Below, piece by piece: positions 1 to 7,735 of a stretch of DNA of 64,000 nt. Numbering within the stretch: position 1 is the stretch's first letter; each line of letters begins with the position of its first letter. The position numbers and the translations under genes are program-made. The notes under the pieces were generated by a model. It had not been told where the DNA came from, searched no databases, and was given only the letters and a program-made list of their open reading frames with translations. The stretch comes from Sulfurimicrobium sp964384915 (GTDB lineage: Bacteria > Pseudomonadota > Gammaproteobacteria > Burkholderiales > Sulfuricellaceae), in the NCBI GenBank assembly GCA_964384915.1, contig CAYLMA010000001.1, forward strand, positions 1 through 64,000, in the 5' to 3' direction.

Positions 1-821
1 CGCGACTTCATGCCGACATAGCGGTTTTCCACCAGATCGAGGCGGCCGATGCCGTGCTTGCCGCCGAGGCGGTTGAGTTCGGCCAGCATTTCCGCTGGGG
101 ACAGTTTCTTGCCGTTGAGCGCCACCGGGTCGCCGTTCACGTATTCGATATCCAGATACTCGGCCTGGTCGGGCGCCTTCTCCGGCGACACTGTCCAGCG
201 CCACATGTCTTCCTCGGCCTCGGCGGCGGGGTTTTCCAGGTGACGGCCTTCGTAGCTGATGTGCAGCAGGTTGGCGTCCATCGAGTACGGGCTGCCGCCC
301 TGCTTGTGCTTCATATCCACCGGGATGCCGTGCTGTTCGGCGTAGGCCAGCAGCTTTTCGCGGGAAAGCAGGTCCCATTCGCGCCACGGCGCGATGATCT
401 TGATGCTGGGGTTGAGGGCATAGGCGCCGAGTTCGAAGCGCACCTGATCGTTGCCCTTGCCGGTGGCGCCGTGAGAAATTGCGACAGCGCCGGTTTCCTT
501 GGCGATTTCAATCAGCCGCTTGGCGATCAGCGGCCGGGCGATCGAAGTGCCCAGCAGGTATTCGCCTTCATATACGGTATTGGCACGGAACATCGGAAAA
601 ACGAAGTCACGCACGAACTCCTCGCGCAGGTCGTCGATATAGATTTCCTTGATGCCGAAATTCCTGGCCTTCTCGCGTGCCGGCTCAAGTTCCTCTCCCT
701 GCCCCACATCCGCCGTGAAGGTAACCACCTCGCACTGGTAGGTGTCCTGCAGCCATTTCAGGATCACCGAGGTATCCAGACCGCCGGAGTAGGCGAGAAC
801 AACTTTTTTTACTTCAGCCAT
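1..821 (-). CDS. argG: Argininosuccinate synthase, 3' end beyond the window
   Basis: ATP-dependent ligase joining citrulline and aspartate to argininosuccinate, the seventh step of arginine biosynthesis, in the cytoplasm. The PP-loop ATP motif AYSGGLDTS is at residues 10-18, and family signatures such as GKGNDQVRFE and the GGSPYSMD region follow. The ATG at 821-819 begins MAEVKKVVLAYSGG, a normal start for the family. About 273 codons are present; the C-terminal third lies off the left edge. It follows argF and a DUF2283 gene on the same strand, so argD-argF-DUF2283-argG looks like one transcription unit. Confidence 0.97.
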   Translation of the reverse strand, partial: MAEVKKVVLAYSGGLDTSVILKWLQDTYQCEVVTFTADVGQGEELEPAREKARNFGIKEIYIDDLREEFVRDFVFPMFRANTVYEGEYLLGTSIARPLIAKRLIEIAKETGAVAISHGATGKGNDQVRFELGAYALNPSIKIIAPWREWDLLSREKLLAYAEQHGIPVDMKHKQGGSPYSMDANLLHISYEGRHLENPAAEAEEDMWRWTVSPEKAPDQAEYLDIEYVNGDPVALNGKKLSPAEMLAELNRLGGKHGIGRLDLVENRYVGMKS

Positions 822-842
822 GTTTTTTCCTTAAATTCAGAT

Positions 843-1070
843 TTAATGCGCCGCGCCTTGCACCGAATGCACTTCACCAGGAAAGTTCCCCACGCGCAGC
901 AAGCTCAGGTCGGCCTTTTCGCTTATATTCTGCAACTCGACCCCCACCAGGCGGCCGTCGCTCGACAAATTGAGAATCACGCCAGGATGCGCTTCCCAGG
1001 TATGGTCTGGATCTTCAGGCTGCACCTCAAGATAAAGCGTGTCACTGTCTTTGAGATAGGCAATATTCAC
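843..1070 (-). CDS. DUF2283 family small protein
   Basis: A 75-residue protein with the DUF2283 pattern: an N-terminal YLKDSDTLYLEV strand, GVILNLSSDGRLVGVELQNIS in the middle, and a short tail. DUF2283 proteins are small beta-rich proteins of unknown function. The start is a GTG at 1070-1068, which overlaps the argF stop region (an ATG two bases upstream is out of frame and runs straight into TGA). It sits between argF and argG with almost no spacing, so it must be co-transcribed with them. A role in arginine metabolism is only suggested by this position. Confidence 0.8.
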   Translation of the reverse strand: MNIAYLKDSDTLYLEVQPEDPDHTWEAHPGVILNLSSDGRLVGVELQNISEKADLSLLRVGNFPGEVHSVQGAAH

Positions 1071-1071
1071 A

Positions 1072-1992
1072 TTAGACCTTCACACGCCCCAGCATGAGGT
1101 ACTCCATCAGCGCCTTCTGCGCATGCAGGCGGTTTTCGGCTTCGTCCCACACCACGCTGTGCGGCCCGTCGATCACGCCCGCAGCGACTTCTTCTCCTCG
1201 ATGCGCAGGCAGGCAGTGCATGAACAGCGCGTCCTTGGCGGCAACGCGCATCATGTCGGCGTCCACCTGCCAGTCGGCGAAGGCCTTCATCCGCTCTGCG
1301 TTCTCTGCTTCGAAACCCATGCTGGTCCATACGTCAGTCGTGACGAGGTCCGCATCACGGGCTGCTTCCATGGGATCGGAGAACTCTTCGTAATGGTCGG
1401 TGCCGTAAAGGCCTGCACGTTCCGGTTCGACTTCATAGCCAGGCGGAGTCGAAACGTGGACATTGAAATCCAGCACTTCCGCCGCCTGCAGCCAGGTGTT
1501 GCAGACATTGTTGGAGTCTCCGATCCACGCCACGGTCTTGCCCTTGATCGAACCACGATGCTCAATGAAGGTAAAAATGTCAGCCAGTATCTGGCACGGG
1601 TGATATTCATTGGTCAGCCCATTGATCACCGGCACGCGGGAATTTGCCGCAAAACGTTCGATGATTTCCTGCTCGAAGGTGCGGATCATGACCAGATCGC
1701 TCATGCGCGAAATCACCTGCGCCGCATCTTCCACCGGCTCGCCACGCCCTAGCTGGGAATCGCGGGTATTGAGATAAATCGCGCTGCCACCGAGCTGATG
1801 CATGCCCGCCTCGAACGATAGGCGCGTGCGCGTGCTGGCCTTCTCGAAGATCATCACCAGGGTGCGGTCATGCAGCGGATGGTAGGGAATGTATTGCTTG
1901 AACTGGGATTTGATCCAGCGCGTGCGCTCGAACAGGTATTCGAACTCGGCTCCGCTCAGATCCTTAAACTGCAGAAAGTGCTTTATCTCCAT
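1072..1992 (-). CDS. argF: Ornithine carbamoyltransferase
   Basis: Transfers the carbamoyl group of carbamoyl phosphate to ornithine to make citrulline. At 306 residues it is the normal length for anabolic OTCase. The carbamoyl-phosphate loop STRTR is at residues 53-57. The ornithine-binding SMG loop (WTSMGFE) and the catalytic HCLPAHRGEEV segment near residue 262 are both intact. It lies directly downstream of argD and upstream of DUF2283 and argG in the same direction. I see no regulatory oddity beyond the tight operon packing. Confidence 0.97.
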   Translation of the reverse strand: MEIKHFLQFKDLSGAEFEYLFERTRWIKSQFKQYIPYHPLHDRTLVMIFEKASTRTRLSFEAGMHQLGGSAIYLNTRDSQLGRGEPVEDAAQVISRMSDLVMIRTFEQEIIERFAANSRVPVINGLTNEYHPCQILADIFTFIEHRGSIKGKTVAWIGDSNNVCNTWLQAAEVLDFNVHVSTPPGYEVEPERAGLYGTDHYEEFSDPMEAARDADLVTTDVWTSMGFEAENAERMKAFADWQVDADMMRVAAKDALFMHCLPAHRGEEVAAGVIDGPHSVVWDEAENRLHAQKALMEYLMLGRVKV

Positions 1993-2035
1993 GATTGGAC
2001 TGTGGATTTATCAGGTGTTGACGACATCACCCTTA

Positions 2036-3214
2036 TTAACCCGCCAGGAACTCCTTAATCAGTTTGCCTAACATTTCGATTAGCCGGGCCGCTTCTTCAC
2101 GCCCCATGATCAACGGCGGCAGCAAACGCACCACGCTATCCGCCGTCACATTGATCAACAGCCCTTGCTCCAAAGCCCGCCGCACCAGTTCGGCACAGGG
2201 CCGGTCGAGCTCGATACCTATCATCAAGCCAGCGCCACGTATTTCCACAACGCCAACCACGTCATTCAACTGGGTTTTCAAACCAGCCCGGATAAACTCG
2301 CCCAACTCAGCCGCATGGCAGCACAAATCCTGCTCTTCAACTACGGCCAGCGTTTCAAGGGCAGCGGCGCAAGCCAGAAGATTCCCTCCGAATGTCGAGC
2401 CGTGATTGCCCGGCCTGAATGTTTCCGCTGCCGCACCCTTCGCCAGGCATGCGCCAATCGGCATGCCCGCTCCCAGGCCTTTTGCCAGCGCCATCACATC
2501 CGGGATAATTCCCGTCTGCTGGAAGGCAAACCACGAGCCCGTCCGGCCAATACCCGTCTGAACCTCATCCAGCATCAACAGCCAGCCATGAGTGTCGCAC
2601 AAGCGGCGGAGCTCCTGCAGATAAGCCGGTGTTGGCACTTGCACACCGCCTTCTCCCTGCACCGGCTCCACTAGAATTGCCACTACGCTCTTGTTGTGCT
2701 CGGCGATCTGGGCCACTGCGGCGACATCGTTATAGGGAACGCGCACAAACCCGTTCAGCAGGGGTTCAAAGCCTGCCTGGACCTTGCGGCTTCCCGTCGC
2801 CGTCAAGGTCGCCATGGTGCGGCCATGAAAACTTTTTTCCATCACGATGATGGTTGGGATATCAATACCCTTGCCATGCCCATACAAGCGAGCCAGCTTG
2901 ATGGCGGCTTCATTGGCTTCGGCGCCGGAATTACAGATAAACGCTTTGTCCATACCCGCCAGACGGCACAAGCGCTCAGCCAGTTGCTCCTGCTTGGGAA
3001 TTTGGTACAGGTTGGAGGTGTGGATCAGGGTGCGAGCCTGCTCACACAAAGCTTGGGCCAAACGTGGGTGCGCATGACCCAAGGCGTTGACAGCAACCCC
3101 GGCCACGGCGTCGAGGTATTTCCTGCCGGCATCATCCCACAACCACACCCCTTCGCCCCTGGCAAAGCTGACCGGCTGTCTGGCATACGTATTCATCAAG
3201 AAGGACATGAGCAT
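2036..3214 (-). CDS. argD: Acetylornithine aminotransferase
   Basis: Class III PLP-dependent aminotransferase converting N-acetylglutamate semialdehyde to N-acetylornithine; members often also act in lysine biosynthesis. Visible landmarks are SGAEANE (96-102), the PLP-ring aspartate in LDEVQTGIGRTG (D216) and the Schiff-base lysine in ALAKGLGAG (K245). Full length is 392 residues from the first ATG. ATG codons at residues 3 and 7 are alternatives, and MNTYARQPV (residue 7) resembles the usual family N-terminus. It is the first gene of the argD-argF-argG unit, with a 227-bp intergenic region upstream. Confidence 0.95.
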   Translation of the reverse strand: MLMSFLMNTYARQPVSFARGEGVWLWDDAGRKYLDAVAGVAVNALGHAHPRLAQALCEQARTLIHTSNLYQIPKQEQLAERLCRLAGMDKAFICNSGAEANEAAIKLARLYGHGKGIDIPTIIVMEKSFHGRTMATLTATGSRKVQAGFEPLLNGFVRVPYNDVAAVAQIAEHNKSVVAILVEPVQGEGGVQVPTPAYLQELRRLCDTHGWLLMLDEVQTGIGRTGSWFAFQQTGIIPDVMALAKGLGAGMPIGACLAKGAAAETFRPGNHGSTFGGNLLACAAALETLAVVEEQDLCCHAAELGEFIRAGLKTQLNDVVGVVEIRGAGLMIGIELDRPCAELVRRALEQGLLINVTADSVVRLLPPLIMGREEAARLIEMLGKLIKEFLAG

Positions 3215-3303
3215 GACCTGAAAAATAAATGCACACGGCAGCTGACGCCACCGTGTGCCAAGAATTAGGAAAGTGCTATATTTAGCCTAAAGTAGCCATC
3301 CAT

Positions 3304-3322
3304 GCAAGCAAAAAATGCTTGC
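3304..3322. other. Short hairpin in the argD/DUF3579 divergent intergenic region
   Basis: GCAAGCA at 3304-3310 and TGCTTGC at 3316-3322 form a perfect 7-bp stem around an A5 loop. There is no T run after it on either strand, so it is not a clear terminator. It lies in the 227-bp region between the divergent argD and DUF3579 genes and could equally be a protein-binding dyad. Confidence 0.35.
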
Positions 3323-3401
3323 CGGAAAAGCTGCTAAACCAGTGACCGGATCACGATTCACCAAGGAATCATTGGCGTGACGCATACGGATCAAAAGTTT
3401 A

Positions 3402-3410
3402 TGCGATACT
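3402..3410 (+). promoter_or_regulatory. Possible extended -10 promoter of the DUF3579 gene
   Basis: TGCGATACT is an extended -10 element (TGn plus GATACT) about 30 bases before the start codon at 3442. No good -35 box stands at the usual spacing. This is a pattern match only. Confidence 0.3.
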
Positions 3411-3441
3411 AGCGCGCAATCATTCAGGCAAGAAGCAAATT

Positions 3442-3750
3442 ATGAAAACACCCCCTTCAAACCTCATCATTCATGGACTCACCCGGAATGGCCGCACTTT
3501 CCGTCCTAGCGACTGGGCCGAACGCCTCTCAGGGGTGATGTCCACCTTCGGTGGCGACCGCCGTATGAGCTATTCGCCCTTTGTTAAGCCGCTGACTTAC
3601 GAGGGGGTAAAATCTGTGGTAATCGACAAAAAGCTGCAGGACGTAGATGCCCGCGCATTCGACTTCCTGCTCAGCTTTGCAATGGACAACGGATTACAGG
3701 TAATCGAAGATGGCGTCACATGTATTGATGAAACGCAACCGGGCGAATAA
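3442..3750 (+). CDS. DUF3579 domain-containing protein
   Basis: A 102-residue protein matching the betaproteobacterial DUF3579 family. It has an IHGLTRNGRTFRPSDWAERL motif near the N-terminus, then RMSYSPFVKPLTYEGVKSVVID and a C-terminal segment ending in a conserved acidic tail. Function is unknown. The family is typical of Betaproteobacteria and is often found beside rpsT, as here, where the two genes converge. The start is supported by an AAGAAG-like purine stretch 8-10 bases upstream. Confidence 0.85.
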   Translation: MKTPPSNLIIHGLTRNGRTFRPSDWAERLSGVMSTFGGDRRMSYSPFVKPLTYEGVKSVVIDKKLQDVDARAFDFLLSFAMDNGLQVIEDGVTCIDETQPGE

Positions 3751-3758
3751 ACGCCCGG
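3739..3758. terminator. Bidirectional hairpin between DUF3579 and rpsT
   Basis: CCGGGCG (3739-3745) pairs with CGCCCGG (3752-3758) around AATAAA, which contains the DUF3579 stop codon. It sits exactly between two converging genes and could serve both, though neither side has a long T tract. Confidence 0.55.
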
Positions 3759-3764
3759 TCTGAA

Positions 3765-4031
3765 TCAAGCAGCCATTGCCTTAATGGCGCCCGAGAGGCG
3801 GCTCTTGTGGCGAGCAGCTTTATTCTTGTGAATGATGTTCTTATCCGCAATGCTATCGATGACGGCAACGGATGCATGGTACACGGACTGTGCTGCAGCC
3901 TTGTCACCAGCCTCGATCGACTTGATCACTTTTTTGATCGCGGTGCGCAGAGTAGAACGCAAGCTAGCATTGTGCATACGCTGCTTGTCATTCTGACGTG
4001 CGCGCTTTCTGGCTTGGGCACTGTTTGCCAT
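3765..4031 (-). CDS. rpsT: 30S ribosomal protein S20
   Basis: An 88-residue basic protein with the S20 hallmark MANSAQARKRARQ at the N-terminus and the helical KSIEAGDKAAAQSVY region. It binds 16S rRNA in the small subunit during early assembly. An AAGGAG-type ribosome binding site lies just upstream of the ATG at 4031. The gene is transcribed alone and converges on DUF3579. Confidence 0.97.
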   Translation of the reverse strand: MANSAQARKRARQNDKQRMHNASLRSTLRTAIKKVIKSIEAGDKAAAQSVYHASVAVIDSIADKNIIHKNKAARHKSRLSGAIKAMAA

Positions 4032-4184
4032 GAAAACTCCTTAAAAACCTATTCGGGTTAGAGAAAACGCGTAATAATACTTTTGTTTTGCCATGGAGGC
4101 AAGAACTGAACGCTCTCTGATGGGGCACAATCTGCAATTAAAGTATGGCGGAAACAATTGTGAGCCGGTAAAATGCGCGTCTTC

Positions 4185-4274
4185 GGAAGGTTGGCAGAGC
4201 GGTTGAATGCACCGGTCTTGAAAACCGGCGAAGTCGTAAGGCTTCCGTGAGTTCGAATCTCACACCTTCCGCCA
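4185..4274 (+). tRNA. tRNA-Ser (anticodon UGA)
   Basis: The acceptor arms GGAAGGT and ACCTTCC pair over 7 bp. The anticodon stem CCGGT/ACCGG holds the loop CTTGAAA, giving anticodon TGA. There is a long variable arm typical of class II tRNAs, a GTTCGAATC T-loop and an encoded CCA end. Serine tRNA genes are common integration targets, which matters because accessory DNA starts directly after it. I saw no second copy of its 3' end within the window. Confidence 0.97.
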
Positions 4275-4366
4275 CATCTTCTTAGATCCCCTATCGCGAA
4301 CCTCAAACATCACGATTTTGTTGCATCAGATCTATATAACTGACGATCGCCGCAAACCGCAGGACG

Positions 4367-4398
4367 AAAAAAAGCCCTGTTGTTAGCAGGGCTTTTTA
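4367..4398 (+). terminator. Intrinsic terminator after tRNA-Ser
   Basis: AAAAAGCCCTG and CAGGGCTTTTT form a stem of up to 11 bp (6 of them GC) with a TTGTTAG-like loop, followed by a T tract and TAAT. This is a textbook Rho-independent terminator about 95 bases after the tRNA. The 246-bp stretch from the tRNA to the next gene holds nothing else I can support. Confidence 0.9.
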
Positions 4399-4520
4399 AT
4401 ATTCTGGTGGTGGAGAACCCCCACCGAAAGAACCGGCATCTTAAAGCATTTCGGGTTTTTTAGGAAGGATTGAGGCAGGAAGGGGCTTCGGAGGGGATTG
4501 TTTGCACCTCTACGATGCCC

Positions 4521-5417
4521 TCAGCAATCAACCAATGCCGCCTTGATATGTTCCACCAGCCTGGCCAGCAAGAAATCGGCGTCAATTGCCTCCCCATCAA
4601 ATTTGAGTTCATCCACGCACTCAGCCTCGGTGGCAACGGTAATCGCCACCGCATGTCTGATCAGGCGGTAAAAGGTAGTCCGATCGGCTGGCTCGATCGC
4701 CTGCCGGCTGTGGAAAGCATCCAAATCGATATCCAGGATGTACGGTTGCGCCTCGAGGTGATCTATGCCGACACACCGTGACATCTCGGCCCCGCGAGCC
4801 AGTTGGTCATCGAGGTAGATCGACTCGATGATCATGTTTCCGTGCTCGACGACACAATCGTCGTTGTGCGGCATCCGGTTGCAGCCGATGGCGCAATCGT
4901 TGGGGATCACGAAAATGTGATTCTCGGGATCCTCATAAGTCATGGGCCGGCGCGGAGGCGGAAGCGTCGGCGGCTGGGGCCATCGTGCCTGCCGATCGGC
5001 ATCGTAAGCCTGCCCCTCGATGGACGGATTGCCGCCGCTGTCGCTCAACTGGATACAGAAGGCGTAGTTGAGAATGCCCGACAGGGTTGCGGCATCGACA
5101 TGCTCGTCATGTCGCAGGTGCTCGATGGCCCAGAGCAGGCTTTGGTCGTCCTGCCAGTCGATGCGCTTGACCAGCTCCTTGGCGAGCGCCCAGGCATCAC
5201 CGCCGCTCTCATACGTTTCGAGATGGGCATGCCCCAAGAACGCCTCGTGGACGTCGGTGTGGTGGTCGATCGTGATCAGATTCGGCGCTTGACCGAGTTG
5301 GCGACGAACCAATGCCCAGGGCGCCAGAGCCTGATGGTGGTCATCGACGACATAGACATCCTTGTCGCAGACTCGCCGATGCCGGAACAAGTCCGTCAGG
5401 CTCACGGCATCTGCCAT
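4521..5417 (-). CDS. UPF0489 family protein linked to an AbiE operon
   Basis: A 298-residue protein resembling the UPF0489 family (C5orf22-like). The N-terminal VYVVDDHHQALAPWA is followed by LITIDHHTD, and a later ILDIDLDAFHSR also carries acidic and histidine residues. This His/Asp pattern recalls arginase/deacetylase-like metal sites, but no activity is proven. The ATG at 5417 overlaps the 3' end of the AbiEii reading frame by 16 bases, so translation is probably coupled to it. AbiE operons normally have two genes, so this third gene is unusual. It may be an accessory or may have been captured by chance. Confidence 0.75.
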   Translation of the reverse strand: MADAVSLTDLFRHRRVCDKDVYVVDDHHQALAPWALVRRQLGQAPNLITIDHHTDVHEAFLGHAHLETYESGGDAWALAKELVKRIDWQDDQSLLWAIEHLRHDEHVDAATLSGILNYAFCIQLSDSGGNPSIEGQAYDADRQARWPQPPTLPPPRRPMTYEDPENHIFVIPNDCAIGCNRMPHNDDCVVEHGNMIIESIYLDDQLARGAEMSRCVGIDHLEAQPYILDIDLDAFHSRQAIEPADRTTFYRLIRHAVAITVATEAECVDELKFDGEAIDADFLLARLVEHIKAALVDC

Positions 5418-5641
5418 CCGGCGCCGGCGCGCCAGGGATAGTCATGGCTACCACCGGCTGCAATGACTGCCAGCACCGGCATCAGAAAATCGCGCAGATC
5501 GGCGACCACCGCAGCCAGGGGCATCGGGTCAAGGGCATTTTTGCGCAGGAAGGCTTGCCACTGCTTGGCCTTCTGGGCGTCGTTGATGAATTCGTCGCTC
5601 AACCCGATGGGTACCCCGGTGGGCACGGCTGTGCGCCTACG
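5402..5641 (-). pseudogene. Detached C-terminal part of AbiEii, in frame after a stop codon
   Basis: Reading on in the same frame past the TAA at 5644-5642 gives RRRTAVPTGVP and then a further 70 residues, including QWQAFLRKNALD and a VVADLRDFLMPVL helix. This matches the usual C-terminal helix of AbiEii-type nucleotidyltransferases (an RAFLRK...LAEVV..LR.FL pattern). No shift is needed, so a single base substitution or a sequencing error explains the break. A GTG at 5626 could in principle restart translation, but I see no good ribosome binding site for it. Confidence 0.75.
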
Positions 5642-6310
5642 TTAGAAGGTTGCCGCAACTGCCCGCGACAATATCTGGCCATCAAAGTCAGAATGCTTGG
5701 CCAGTATCCAGAGATCGAAGTAATCCTTCATCCGGCTGTTCAGCATGCCCAATGAGGTCAGCGCCTCCAGCTTTTCGGCAACAACCGTGTAGCGGGGATA
5801 GACGTGCAGATGGGGCCCCGGCATCTCGCCGAGGATGACCGGGTAGTGGACCTCGTCCGGACCGGGCACAACAGCATCACCAAAACCGATATCGATCTGC
5901 ACCGCGCAGCGGGCGCTGTCCAGCATGCCCAGCAACGTAACCCGGACACCAGCATAGTTGGCTTCCTTGCGGATCTCAGCGGCCTTCACGGTATCAGGCA
6001 GAAACGCGATCCCGTCCTCGACCTCGATACGACAGATATCCCGGAAGATCTCTTCGATATGCGGGATCTCGGCAGAACCGAAACCAAGAAAATCAGCGTC
6101 ATGAGTCGGCCGGTGTGGCACATCGAACCACAGGTCGAATAGCAACGCCCCCTTGAGCAGGAACTGGTCGCGCTGTTTCGAGATGCTCAGGCGGTAGAGC
6201 ATGCGCTCCAGTGCGTACCGGGTCAGCAGCAGGTTGAAGTCCAGTTTTTCGGCCCGAGCTTTGTTGAGCAGCCGATCGCGGACGGACGCACTGATGTTAC
6301 GAACACTCAT
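5642..6310 (-). CDS. abiEii: AbiEii/AbiGii-type nucleotidyltransferase toxin, truncated
   Basis: The first 222 residues of a type IV toxin-antitoxin toxin, a DNA polymerase beta-like nucleotidyltransferase that blocks growth when not countered by AbiEi. The KGA motif (53-55), the metal-binding DAD pair (D71, D73) and the later VAEKLEAL...SRMKDYFDLW block are all present, so the catalytic core looks complete. The frame then meets TAA directly after AVAATF, and about 80 more residues follow in the same frame. The ATG overlaps the abiEi stop as ATGA. The truncated product may be inactive or unstable; this is inference. Confidence 0.85.
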   Translation of the reverse strand: MSVRNISASVRDRLLNKARAEKLDFNLLLTRYALERMLYRLSISKQRDQFLLKGALLFDLWFDVPHRPTHDADFLGFGSAEIPHIEEIFRDICRIEVEDGIAFLPDTVKAAEIRKEANYAGVRVTLLGMLDSARCAVQIDIGFGDAVVPGPDEVHYPVILGEMPGPHLHVYPRYTVVAEKLEALTSLGMLNSRMKDYFDLWILAKHSDFDGQILSRAVAATF

Positions 6311-6930
6311 GTCAGGCTATCCAGGTAGGGGCGCATCACGTTGGCCACGCGGCAGACCTTGGCGTAGCGCCAGATATCGTCACTGGTCATACGCTTCTCG
6401 TGCCAAGCCTCGCGCAGCGCCTCCAGGGCGACGTCGAGGCCGATTTTGTTCCGATACTTGAAGCAGTCGGCAACAGTCTTGGCCACGCTGGTGATACGAA
6501 TGGTCACGCCATCCACGACTTGCTCCTCCACGCCCTCAGTCAGGGCAGCGCCGGAGAAACGCACGATGCGTAGTGGTGGGAAATCGAGTTTCGGCGCAAG
6601 GGACTTGTTCTCGATGGCCAGCCATACCTCGAAGGGAGCCTGGGTGGTCAGGCCATGGAATCGCAGTGCCGAGAGCAGGCAGACGACGCCTTTGGGCACC
6701 CTGCGCGCCACCTCGGCCAGTGATCCGTGAGCCGAGACCTCACGCCCGGGCAGGCCGTACAGTCCTCGCCCGACCCGTTCCAGCTGCCCGCGTCGGACGG
6801 CACGGGTCAGGGAAACCCGGGGGATTCCAAGCGGGGCCAGATCACAGGGGCGGATCAACCCTTGGGATCGCGCGAGATTGATCAGCCTCTCGGCAGTAGT
6901 GTCCATGTCGGACATAGTGTTGCATAACAT
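6307..6930 (-). CDS. abiEi: AbiEi antitoxin / transcriptional regulator
   Basis: A 207-residue protein with an N-terminal winged-helix domain (LIRPCDLAPLGIPRVSLTRAV, then GRGLYGLPG). Its C-terminal region (SALRFHGLTTQAPFEVWLAIENK and the later ITSVAKTVADCFKYRNKIG) is typical of AbiEi-type antitoxins. Family members repress their own operon and neutralise AbiEii without direct binding. The start is uncertain: ATG codons at 6930, 6915 and 6906 are all in frame and none has a clear ribosome binding site. A TTGACA box stands about 15 bases upstream of the first. Confidence 0.85.
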   Translation of the reverse strand: MLCNTMSDMDTTAERLINLARSQGLIRPCDLAPLGIPRVSLTRAVRRGQLERVGRGLYGLPGREVSAHGSLAEVARRVPKGVVCLLSALRFHGLTTQAPFEVWLAIENKSLAPKLDFPPLRIVRFSGAALTEGVEEQVVDGVTIRITSVAKTVADCFKYRNKIGLDVALEALREAWHEKRMTSDDIWRYAKVCRVANVMRPYLDSLT

Positions 6931-7062
6931 CGGTAAATGTCAATAACTGCCGATGGATCGGAACTGGCGTGCCCACGCACGCCCACCCCGTCATCGACCC
7001 CGGATGCACCAAGACATTCCACACCGGACAAGCATCACTCCGGCAGCGAGGACAAACGCTAT

Positions 7063-7091
7063 TTGCACACTTCATTTCCTTGTGATAAGGT
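7063..7091 (+). promoter_or_regulatory. Predicted promoter of the tetR-led gene cluster
   Basis: TTGCAC (7063-7068) and TAAGGT (7086-7091) are spaced by 17 bases, with a TG dinucleotide just before the -10. The -10 lies inside the palindrome starting at 7078, so a bound repressor would block it. The -10 match is moderate, so this is a prediction. Confidence 0.5.
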
Positions 7092-7119
7092 AGTAACTGA
7101 TTACTATCTTATCACAAGG
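7078..7119. promoter_or_regulatory. 42-bp palindromic operator upstream of tetR
   Basis: The sequence begins CCTTGTGATAAG and ends with the exact reverse complement CTTATCACAAGG. The inner TAGTAA and TTACTA arms also pair around a CTGA centre. Only one pair of positions (G/A at the 13th base) breaks the symmetry. It covers the predicted -10 and runs up to the ribosome binding site of the tetR gene. That is the layout expected for autorepression by a TetR-family dimer or dimer pair. Confidence 0.8.
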
Positions 7120-7126
7120 AGAGATT

Positions 7127-7735
7127 GTGGAACCCTATCCCAAGCATCTTCCGGCCGATGAACGTCGTGCCGTAACGGTCGAGTCCGTCGTGGCACTTGC
7201 CGGATCACAAAACCCAAGTGAGATCACTACTGCGGCTATCGCCAAGCACATGAACTTGACCCAGGGGGCGCTGTTTCGGCACTTCCCGAACAAGGAAGCC
7301 ATTTGGCAGGCGGTCATGGAGTGGGTCGCAGAGCGCCTATTGGCCAGAATCGACCGGTCAGCACAAGGGATCGAGTCGCCCTTGGCAGCCATGGAGGCGA
7401 TGTTCATGAGTCATATCGAATTCGTGGCCGAGCACCCGGGCGTGCCCAGAATGATGTTTGGTGAGCTTCAGCGTGCCGAATCGACCCCGGCCAAGCGCAT
7501 GGTTCAGACCTTGATTCAACGATATGGCGAACGCTTGCATCGTCTTATCGAGAAGGGTAAGGCCAGGGGCGAATTGTCTCCCTCACTTGACAACGAGGCG
7601 GCGGCAACGCTGTTCATTGGCACCATCCAGGGCCTGGTCATGCAATCGCTGCTGGCCGGCGATGTTGCCAGCATCCGCCGCGATGCGCCACGTGTATTTG
7701 CAATTTATCGGCGCGGTATCGGGAGCGCCCTATGA
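7127..7735 (+). CDS. TetR/AcrR family transcriptional regulator
   Basis: A 202-residue repressor of the TetR family. The N-terminal helix-turn-helix is ITTAAIAKHMNLTQGALFRHFPNKEAIW (about residues 34-61). The C-terminal ligand and dimer domain includes the EHPGVPRMMFGEL segment. The start is a GTG at 7127 preceded by AAGGAGAG, whose first bases belong to the palindromic operator. The stop overlaps the start of the membrane-fusion gene. It probably represses the whole downstream exporter cluster and is released by a small-molecule ligand; the ligand is unknown. Confidence 0.92.
   Translation: MEPYPKHLPADERRAVTVESVVALAGSQNPSEITTAAIAKHMNLTQGALFRHFPNKEAIWQAVMEWVAERLLARIDRSAQGIESPLAAMEAMFMSHIEFVAEHPGVPRMMFGELQRAESTPAKRMVQTLIQRYGERLHRLIEKGKARGELSPSLDNEAAATLFIGTIQGLVMQSLLAGDVASIRRDAPRVFAIYRRGIGSAL

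Noticed and set aside
54..1752. Long plus-strand open frames over argG and argF
   Set aside because: They are antisense shadows of GC-rich arginine genes, with no ribosome binding site or family match.
4058..4306. A minus-strand frame over the tRNA region
   Set aside because: It is the well-known artefact of reading the complement of a tRNA-Ser gene.
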